Of a DNA stretch of 5,181 nt, positions 1 through 5,181 are shown one piece after another. The notes beneath the pieces were generated by a model. The model was not told where the DNA came from, did no database searches, and saw only the letters and a list, made by a program, of their open reading frames with translations. Position numbers and translations under genes: made by a program. Positions within the stretch are counted from its first letter, which is position 1. Every line of letters begins with the position of its first letter. This DNA is from Pseudomonadota bacterium (GTDB taxonomy: Bacteria > Pseudomonadota > Gammaproteobacteria > Burkholderiales > Burkholderiaceae_C): positions 1 through 5,181 of the forward strand of contig JAEXBL010000105.1 of NCBI GenBank assembly GCA_023394015.1. The letters are read 5' to 3'.

Positions 1-2474
1 CGCCGGCCTGGGGCGAGTTCTTCCGCCATTTCGACCTGGCCGACCCCGACGAGCTGAACCGCCGCGCTGCGCGCCTGGCACGCCAGTTGCGCGACAACGG
101 CGTCACCTACAACGTCTACGCCGACGAGGCCCACCTGCAGCGCCCCTGGCCGCTGGACTTGTTTCCGCTCCTGATTCCTGCCGCCGACTGGGCCGGCATC
201 GAGGCCGGCGTGCTGCAGCGCGTGCGCGTGCTCGAGGCCGTGATGGCCGACATCTACGGCCCGCGCCGCCTGCTGAAGGACGGCCTATTGCCCGCCGCCC
301 TGGTGCAAGGCCACCCCGACTACCTGCGCGCCCTGCACGGCGTGCCGCCGGTGGGCGGCCAGCACCTGCACGTGGTGGCGTTCGACCTGGCGCGCGGCCC
401 GCAGGGGCATTGGTGGGTGGTGTCGCAGCGCACGCAGGCGCCCTCGGGCCTGGGCTACCTGCTGGAAAACCGCTCCGCCGTGTCCACCCAGTTCCCCGAC
501 GCCTTCGAGACCATGAACGTGCGCCGCCTGGCCGACACCTACCGCGGCTTCATCAAGGGGCTGAAGGCCATGGCGCCCGGCGGGCCGGATTCGCACATCG
601 CCCTGCTGACCGCGGGGCCGCACACCGAAACCTATTTCGAGCACTCCTACCTGGCGCGCTACCTGGGTGTGACGCTGGTCGAAGGGGGCGACCTGACGGT
701 GCGCAACCAGCGCCTGTACCTGAAGACGCTGCACGGCCTGCGCCCGGTGCATGGGCTGATCAAGCGCGTGGACGATGCCTTTCTGGACCCGCTGGAGCTG
801 CGCCCCGAGTCGCGCCTGGGCGTGCCCGGCCTGCTGCAGGCGGTGCGCGCCGGCCAGGTGCTGGTGGCCAACGCGCCGGGTGCGGGCTTTCTGGAATCCA
901 GCGCGCTGCTGGGCTTTCTGCCGGCGCTGGGGCGCGAGTTGTTGGGCGAGGAACTGCTGCTGCCGGCCCTGCACACCTGGTGGTGCGGCGAGCCGGCGGC
1001 GCTGCGCGAAGTGCTGCCCAAGCTGGGGCAATGCGTCATCAAGCCGACCTACCCCTGGTCCACCAGCCGCGGCACCTTTGGCGCCGGCGTGGGGCCGCTG
1101 ATGTGCGACGAGGTGCTGGCCTCATGGGCCGACAACATCCGCCGCGTGCCCGAGGAACACACCGTGCAGGCCTACCTGCCGCCCTCGCAAATGCCCACCT
1201 GGCAGACCGGCCAGGGCACCGGCGATGGCGCCCGCGTGGTGCCGCGCGCGGCCATCTTGCGCGTGTTCGCCCTGTCCGACGGCGCTGGCGCCTGGCGCGT
1301 GCTGCCCGGCGGCATGACCCGCCTGGTCAATGAAAGCGCCGGCCTGGCCACCATGCGCAAGGGCGCCAGCAGCGCCGACACCTGGGTGCTGGCCGACGGC
1401 CCGGCGCTGGAGCCGCCCGAGCTGGACCCCGCGGCGCTGGCCGCCATCACCCCGGTGGACACCGCGCTGGTGCAGCGTGAACGCCTGCTCACCAGCCGCG
1501 CGGCCGAGAACCTGTTCTGGCTCGGCCGCTACACCGAGCGTGCCGAAAACAGCGCGCGGCTGGCGCGCATCACCCTGAGCGCGCTGCACGGCGAGGAGGA
1601 GCCGTCCGTCGCCCAGCTGATGTGGCTGGGCCAGCTGGCCAGCTCGGCCGGCCTGGTGCCGGCCCAGGCGCCGGCGCCGCTGCAGGACCTGGCCGAGTTC
1701 GAGCGCCAGCTCATCCACGGCCTGGCCGATGCCGACCACGGGCTTGGCGTGGGCCACGCGCTGCACGGCCTGCGCCAGGCCGCGGCGGCCCTGCGCGAGC
1801 GCCTGTCGCCCGAGCACTGGAGCTTCATCAAGCTGGCGCAGGAGCGCTTTCAGCAGGAGTGCGCGCCGCTGCGCGGCAGCGCCACCGATGCCGAGGCCGA
1901 CGCCCTGCACGCGCTGGCGCAGCTGTCGCGCACGCTGGCGGCCATCACCGGCGCGCAGCAGGACCGCATGTGGCGCGACGACGGCTGGCGGCTGATGACC
2001 ATCGGCCGGCAGATCGAGCGGCTGACCTGGCTGTCCGAGGCGCTGTCGCGCAGCTTCTACACCAACGCCGTGCACGACGCCGCCGGCCACGGCGTGGTGC
2101 TGGATCTGTTCGACTCCACCATCTCCTTCCACGCCCGCTACCAGCGCAGCCGTTCCATGGCGGCGCTGATCGAGCACGTGGTGCTGAACCACCAGAATCC
2201 GCGCTCGCTGGGCTGGGTGGTGCAAACCCTGCGCACCCGGCTGTCGCGCCTGCAGGCCAGCGACCCGCACCCGCTGGAAGACCTGTCGCAGCGCCTGCGC
2301 CCCCCGCAGCCCGACGCGCTGCCCACCCTGTGCGAGGCCGACCGGCTGGGCGACTTCATCCACCTGCAGGCGCTGCTGGCGCACTTCATCGAGGCCGGCC
2401 AGCAGCTGTCCGACGAGATCGCCCTGCGCCACTTTGCCCACACCGCCGAGGTGGGCCGCAGCGTGGGCGCCTGA
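1..2474 (+). CDS. Circularly permuted ATP-grasp / Alpha-E fusion protein (5' partial)
   Basis: The frame is open from base 3 to the TGA at 2472-2474, so the start lies left of the window. The TTG at 87 is internal: the 28 codons before it encode plausible family sequence (FFRHFDLADPDELNRR) leading into LRDNGVTYNVYAD. Numbering from codon 87, residues 1 to about 455 look like the circularly permuted type 2 ATP-grasp domain (formerly DUF404/DUF407). Its motifs are QRTQAPSGLGYLLENR (114-129), HTWWCGE (296-302), CVIKP (316-320), LRVFA (391-395) and LPGGMTRLV (406-414). Residues from about 466 to 785 look like an Alpha-E domain (formerly DUF403), opening with SRAAENLFWLGRYTERAEN (470-488) and containing MTIGRQIERLTWLSEALS (637-654). 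The family is predicted to form amide bonds using ATP, probably in the cytoplasm; the substrate is unknown. Alpha-E is all-helical and of unknown role. The two domains are often separate adjacent genes; here they are fused. The transglutaminase gene follows 28 bases downstream. Family assignment is strong, function is inferred. Confidence 0.93.
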   Translation, partial: PAWGEFFRHFDLADPDELNRRAARLARQLRDNGVTYNVYADEAHLQRPWPLDLFPLLIPAADWAGIEAGVLQRVRVLEAVMADIYGPRRLLKDGLLPAALVQGHPDYLRALHGVPPVGGQHLHVVAFDLARGPQGHWWVVSQRTQAPSGLGYLLENRSAVSTQFPDAFETMNVRRLADTYRGFIKGLKAMAPGGPDSHIALLTAGPHTETYFEHSYLARYLGVTLVEGGDLTVRNQRLYLKTLHGLRPVHGLIKRVDDAFLDPLELRPESRLGVPGLLQAVRAGQVLVANAPGAGFLESSALLGFLPALGRELLGEELLLPALHTWWCGEPAALREVLPKLGQCVIKPTYPWSTSRGTFGAGVGPLMCDEVLASWADNIRRVPEEHTVQAYLPPSQMPTWQTGQGTGDGARVVPRAAILRVFALSDGAGAWRVLPGGMTRLVNESAGLATMRKGASSADTWVLADGPALEPPELDPAALAAITPVDTALVQRERLLTSRAAENLFWLGRYTERAENSARLARITLSALHGEEEPSVAQLMWLGQLASSAGLVPAQAPAPLQDLAEFERQLIHGLADADHGLGVGHALHGLRQAAAALRERLSPEHWSFIKLAQERFQQECAPLRGSATDAEADALHALAQLSRTLAAITGAQQDRMWRDDGWRLMTIGRQIERLTWLSEALSRSFYTNAVHDAAGHGVVLDLFDSTISFHARYQRSRSMAALIEHVVLNHQNPRSLGWVVQTLRTRLSRLQASDPHPLEDLSQRLRPPQPDALPTLCEADRLGDFIHLQALLAHFIEAGQQLSDEIALRHFAHTAEVGRSVGA

Positions 2475-2489
2475 CGGCCGCCCCGCCCC

Positions 2490-2493
2490 GGAG
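2490..2493 (+). promoter_or_regulatory. Ribosome binding site of the transglutaminase-like gene
   Basis: GGAG lies nine bases before the ATG at 2503, a normal Shine-Dalgarno spacing, and falls in the 28-base gap after the upstream stop codon. It supports 2503 over the in-frame ATG at 2434, which would overlap the upstream gene by 41 bases and add 23 Pro/Ala-rich residues outside the family's usual N-terminus. Confidence 0.6.
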
Positions 2494-2502
2494 CCTGTGC
2501 CC

Positions 2503-3453
2503 ATGCGCCTGAGGATCACCCACGACACCCGCTACCGCTACCAGCCGCCGGTGCTGACGGCGCTGCACATGGCGCACCTGACGCCGCCGCCCACGCGCTG
2601 CCAGCAGCGGCTGGACGCCCGGCTGGACGTGCAGCCCGAGCCGCTGTCGCGCACCGAATCGCTGGACATCTACCGCAACGTGCGCAGCTTTTTCGAGATC
2701 GCCAGCCGGCACGACAGCCTGTTCGTGCGCGCCAGCAGCCTGGTGCACACCCGCGCGCCCGATGCGGCCGACAGCCAGGTGGCCTGGGAGGCGGTGCGCG
2801 ACGCCTTCGTCTACCACGTGGGCGCCGAGTGGCACCCGGCAGCCGAGTTCGTCTACCCCTCCCACCACGTGCACCCGGGCGAGGCCTTTGCCGACTACGC
2901 CCGGCCCTCGTTCACGCCGGGCCGGCCACTGATCGAGGCTGCGCGCGAGCTGACGCAGCGCGTGCACCAGGACTTCGACTACGTCAGCCACAGCACGCAG
3001 GTCAACACCCCCGCCATCGAGGCGCTGCAGCAGCGCCGCGGCGTGTGCCAGGACTTCGCCCACGTCATGCTGGCCTGCCTGCGGGCGCTGGGCCTGCCGG
3101 CGCGCTACGTGTCGGGCTACCTGCTGACGCAGCCGCCGCCCGGCCAGCCGCGCCTGGTGGGCAGCGACGCCTCGCACGCCTGGGTGTCGGTGTTCCTGCC
3201 CGACCTGGCGGCGCAATCCGGCGGCCACGGCTGGTACGACCTGGACCCCACCAACAACCGCCACGGCTGGAGCACGCCGGGCGAGGACTTCGTGCGCCTG
3301 GCCGTGGGGCGCGACTACGCCGACATCTCGCCCCTGCGCGGCGTCATCCACGGCGGCGCCGGGCACCGGCTGGAGGTGGGCGTTACAGTCGAGCCCTGCG
3401 ACGCCGCCACGCTGGCCGAGGCCCCGGCGCTGCCCATCCCACCGCTTGACTGA
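2503..3453 (+). CDS. Transglutaminase-like cysteine protein with bacterial transglutaminase N-terminal domain
   Basis: This complete 316-residue protein has a length usual for the family. The N-terminus, MRLRITHDTRYRYQPPV, is the typical opening strand of the bacterial transglutaminase-like N-terminal region (about residues 1-80). The papain-like transglutaminase core covers about 145-255. The catalytic triad is visible: Cys182 in RRGVCQDFAH, His225 in DASHAWVSV and Asp248 in WYDLDPTNN. The tail keeps the family's GRDYADISPLRGV (269-281) and a closing beta segment with VGVTVEP (292-298). No signal peptide or membrane segment is seen, so it should be cytoplasmic. Members are predicted to cleave or transfer amide bonds at the Cys thiol; the substrate is unknown. 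The start is set by the GGAG at 2490 and the N-terminal match. It follows the ATP-grasp/Alpha-E gene and is probably co-transcribed with it, which fits a shared amide-forming and amide-cleaving pathway. The triad is intact, so an active enzyme is expected. Confidence 0.93.
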   Translation: MRLRITHDTRYRYQPPVLTALHMAHLTPPPTRCQQRLDARLDVQPEPLSRTESLDIYRNVRSFFEIASRHDSLFVRASSLVHTRAPDAADSQVAWEAVRDAFVYHVGAEWHPAAEFVYPSHHVHPGEAFADYARPSFTPGRPLIEAARELTQRVHQDFDYVSHSTQVNTPAIEALQQRRGVCQDFAHVMLACLRALGLPARYVSGYLLTQPPPGQPRLVGSDASHAWVSVFLPDLAAQSGGHGWYDLDPTNNRHGWSTPGEDFVRLAVGRDYADISPLRGVIHGGAGHRLEVGVTVEPCDAATLAEAPALPIPPLD

Positions 3454-3468
3454 ACGACTGCACCTGCC

Positions 3469-3924
3469 ATGAGCATCTACGACAAACTCCAGCAACTGGG
3501 CATCGAGCTGCCCCCCGTTTCCGTGCCCGCCGCCGCCTACGTGCCCTACGTGCAGACCGGCCCGCTGCTGTACCTGTCGGGCCACATCGCCCGCCGCGAC
3601 GGCAAGCCCTGGGTCGGCAAGCTGGGCCAGGACATGGACACCGCCCAGGGCGCCGAGGCCGCGCGCGCCGTCGCCATCGACCTGCTGGGCACGCTGCACG
3701 CCGCCGTGGGCGATCTGAACCGCATCTCGCGCATCGTCAAGGTGATGAGCCTGGTCAACAGCGCGCCCGACTACACCGAGCAGCACCTGGTCACCAACGG
3801 CTGCTCCGAACTGCTGGGCCAGGTGTTCGGTGACAAGGGCGCCCACGCCCGCAGCGCCTTCGGCGTGGCGCAGATCCCGATGGGCGCCTGCGTGGAAATC
3901 GAGCTGATCGCCGAAGTGAAGTAA
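3469..3924 (+). CDS. RidA/YjgF/YER057c/UK114-family protein
   Basis: This complete 151-residue protein is longer than classical RidA (about 128 residues). It resembles the longer subgroup that opens with YDKLQQLGIELPP and contains VQTGPLLYLSGHI (28-40) and KLGQDMD (51-57). Classical RidA forms trimers and hydrolyses reactive enamine/imine intermediates such as 2-aminoacrylate released by PLP enzymes. The arginine essential in RidA appears conserved as Arg128 in AHARSAFGV, and the C-terminal VEIELIAEV (142-150) matches the acidic strand of the family. Deaminase activity is therefore possible, but the long subgroup is less well characterised and its substrate cannot be named. The start lies 15 bases after the transglutaminase stop with no clear Shine-Dalgarno, so translation may depend on reinitiation or coupling. 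It is the last plus-strand gene before convergent rmuC. Family confidence is high; calling it ridA itself would overreach. Confidence 0.92.
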   Translation: MSIYDKLQQLGIELPPVSVPAAAYVPYVQTGPLLYLSGHIARRDGKPWVGKLGQDMDTAQGAEAARAVAIDLLGTLHAAVGDLNRISRIVKVMSLVNSAPDYTEQHLVTNGCSELLGQVFGDKGAHARSAFGVAQIPMGACVEIELIAEVK

Positions 3925-3941
3925 GCCCGGCACATGCCCTT

Positions 3942-3983
3942 GGAGCGGCTGCGCCGGTCACCGCCGCCGGCCGCCCTGGCTCC
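3942..3983. other. Imperfect GC-rich inverted repeat between convergent genes
   Basis: The 65-base gap between the two convergent stop codons can fold. GGAGC at 3942-3946 pairs with GCTCC at 3979-3983. GGC at 3947-3949 can pair with GCC at 3973-3975 across a bulge. GCCGG at 3953-3957 pairs with CCGGC at 3967-3971 around a nine-base loop. No T-tract follows on either strand, so it is not a standard intrinsic terminator. It could slow polymerase from both sides or be chance in GC-rich DNA. Confidence 0.25.
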
Positions 3984-3989
3984 TGCGCC

Positions 3990-5181
3990 CTACCCGTCGA
4001 CCCCATCGCCCTCGCCCAAGCCGGGCAGCAGCGCCTGGCTGTCGGCATCGGGCAGAGCCTCGACCTTCTTCAGCGCGCGGTTCATCACGTTGGTGCGGGT
4101 CTGCGCCGCGTCCAGCGTGTTCAGCACGGTCTGGGTCTGGTTCTTCACGCGCGCCAGCACGTCGCCGAACTTGTGGAACTCGGTCTTCACCGCGCCCAGC
4201 ACCTGCCACACCTCGCTGCTGCGCTTTTCCAGCGCCAGCGTCCTGAAGCCCATTTGCAGGCTGCTCAGCATCGCCAGCAGCGTGGTCGGCCCGGCCAGGG
4301 TCACGCGGTGCTGGCGCTGCAGCGCCTCCATCAGGCCGGGACGGCGCAGCACCTCGGCGTACAGCCCTTCGGTGGGCAGGAACAGGATGGCGAAGTCCGT
4401 GGTGTGCGGCGGCTCCAGGTACTTGTCGGCCATGCTCTTGGCTTCGAGCCGGATGCGCTGCTCCAGCGCCTTGGCGGCGGCCTCGGCGGCGGGCGCGTCG
4501 GCGCGCTGCTGGGCGTCGAGCAGGCGTTCGTAGTCCTCGGTGGGGAACTTGGCGTCGATCGGCAGCCACACCGGCGCGCCGCCCTCGCCGCGCCCGGGCA
4601 GGCGGATGGCGTAATCCACCGGGTTCTTGCTGTCGGGGCGCGTGGGCACCTGGGCGACGTACTGCTCGGGCGAGAACACATGCTCCAGCAAGGCGCCGAG
4701 CTGCGCCTCGCCGAAGGTGCCGCGGTTCTTCACGTTGCCCAGCAGATGCTTCAAGTCGCCCACGCCCTGCGCCAGCGTCTGCATCTCTCCCAGGCCCTTG
4801 TGCACCTGCTCCAGCCGGTCGGCCACCTGCTTGAAGCTCTCGCCCAGGCGCGCTTCCAGCGTGGATTGCAGCTTCTCGTCCACCGTCCGGCGCATCTCGT
4901 CCAGCTTGGCGGTGTTGGCAGCCTGCAGCTGCGTCAGCTGCTGCTCCAGCGTGCCGCGCACCTCCTGGATGCGGCGCGCGTTGGTTTCGCTGAGCGATTG
5001 CAACTGCTGCGTCAGCGTCTCACTCAAGCCGCCGCGCAAATGCGCCAGCTGCTGCGCAAAGGCGTCGATCTGCGCGTTCTGCGTACGCGTGGCTTCAGAC
5101 GCCTGCTGCGCCATGCCCAGACCCAGCGCCTGCAATTGATTGACCAGCGTATCGCCCAGCGTGCCGCGCAACTGGGTGAGC
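3990..5181 (-). CDS. rmuC: RmuC-family recombination-limiting protein (5' partial)
   Basis: The minus-strand frame runs open from the right edge to the TAG at 3992-3990. The TTG at 5171 is not the start, because in-frame codons for LTQ precede it. About 396 residues are visible. Numbered from 5171, residues 1-135 are Gln/Leu/Glu-rich and coiled-coil-like. The RmuC domain follows at about 137-375: GTFGEAQLGALLEHVF (151-166), VDYAIRLPG (185-193), LPIDAKFPTEDYERL (203-217) and FHKFGDVLARVKNQTQ (332-347). Asp186, Asp206 and Lys208 resemble a PD-(D/E)XK nuclease core, as predicted for the family. E. coli RmuC limits recombination at short inverted repeats and is thought to act on DNA structures. 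RmuC proteins usually have an N-terminal membrane segment; that part is outside the window. The tail after about residue 371 is acidic and Gly-rich. The gene converges on the RidA-family gene and looks functionally unrelated to it. Confidence 0.94.
   Translation of the reverse strand, partial: LTQLRGTLGDTLVNQLQALGLGMAQQASEATRTQNAQIDAFAQQLAHLRGGLSETLTQQLQSLSETNARRIQEVRGTLEQQLTQLQAANTAKLDEMRRTVDEKLQSTLEARLGESFKQVADRLEQVHKGLGEMQTLAQGVGDLKHLLGNVKNRGTFGEAQLGALLEHVFSPEQYVAQVPTRPDSKNPVDYAIRLPGRGEGGAPVWLPIDAKFPTEDYERLLDAQQRADAPAAEAAAKALEQRIRLEAKSMADKYLEPPHTTDFAILFLPTEGLYAEVLRRPGLMEALQRQHRVTLAGPTTLLAMLSSLQMGFRTLALEKRSSEVWQVLGAVKTEFHKFGDVLARVKNQTQTVLNTLDAAQTRTNVMNRALKKVEALPDADSQALLPGLGEGDGVDG

Noticed and set aside
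87..89. TTG at 87 as the start of the ATP-grasp/Alpha-E gene
   Set aside because: The frame stays open to base 3 with family-like sequence before it, and no ribosome binding site is evident. The true start is left of the window.
2434..2502. ATG at 2434 as the start of the transglutaminase gene
   Set aside because: It would overlap the upstream gene by 41 bases and add an atypical Pro/Ala-rich leader. The ATG at 2503 has GGAG nine bases upstream and the canonical N-terminus.
410..2512. Plus-strand alternative frames at 410-1333 and 1622-2512
   Set aside because: Their translations are Ala/Arg/Gly/Pro-rich low-complexity sequence inside a strongly supported gene; they are expected shadows of GC-rich codons.
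1122..3933. Long minus-strand open frames (1122-2528 and 2386-3933), plus 285-1031, opposite the plus-strand genes
   Set aside because: Their translations are Gly/Gln/Arg/His-rich with no family motifs. They mirror high-GC coding sequence of well-supported genes on the other strand.
3925..3989. Intrinsic terminator between the convergent genes
   Set aside because: An imperfect GC-rich hairpin can be drawn, but no T-tract follows it on either strand, so it is listed only as an inverted repeat.
3934..5139. Plus-strand open frames 3934-4533 and 4627-5139 opposite rmuC
   Set aside because: Their Ser/Cys/Arg-rich translations lack domains, and the opposite strand carries clear RmuC motifs across the same span.
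5169..5171. TTG at 5171 as the rmuC start
   Set aside because: In-frame codons continue to the window edge, the visible sequence begins within the coiled coil, and the usual N-terminal membrane segment is missing.

Overview
The window is compact, very GC-rich DNA (roughly two thirds or more G+C by eye) with strong G/C preference at third codon positions and almost no non-coding sequence. Gene content and protein sequence style suggest a betaproteobacterium of the order Burkholderiales, perhaps Comamonadaceae. That placement rests on general resemblance, not on a search. Four genes fill the window, and both outermost genes are cut by its edges.

Plus strand, 1-3924: three genes run in the same direction with gaps of 28 and 15 bases, so they probably form one transcription unit whose promoter lies left of the window. 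First is the 3' part of a large two-domain protein, a circularly permuted ATP-grasp ligase-like domain fused to an Alpha-E domain. Second is a complete transglutaminase-like cysteine protein with an intact Cys-His-Asp triad. Third is a complete RidA/YjgF-family protein.

Minus strand, 3990-5181: the 3' part of rmuC converges on the RidA-family gene. It encodes a coiled-coil segment followed by the nuclease-like RmuC domain. Its N-terminus lies beyond the right edge. The 65-base convergent gap holds only an imperfect GC-rich inverted repeat.

The ATP-grasp/Alpha-E plus transglutaminase pair is the notable part. Comparative-genomics work has predicted that this conserved set, sometimes accompanied by the proteasome-like Anbu peptidase, makes and breaks amide bonds in a peptide-synthesis or protein-modification pathway. 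Its substrate is, as far as I know, not established. Whether the RidA-family gene belongs to the pathway or is only co-transcribed cannot be decided from this window. I see no RNA genes, mobile elements, CRISPR arrays or signs of recent transfer.
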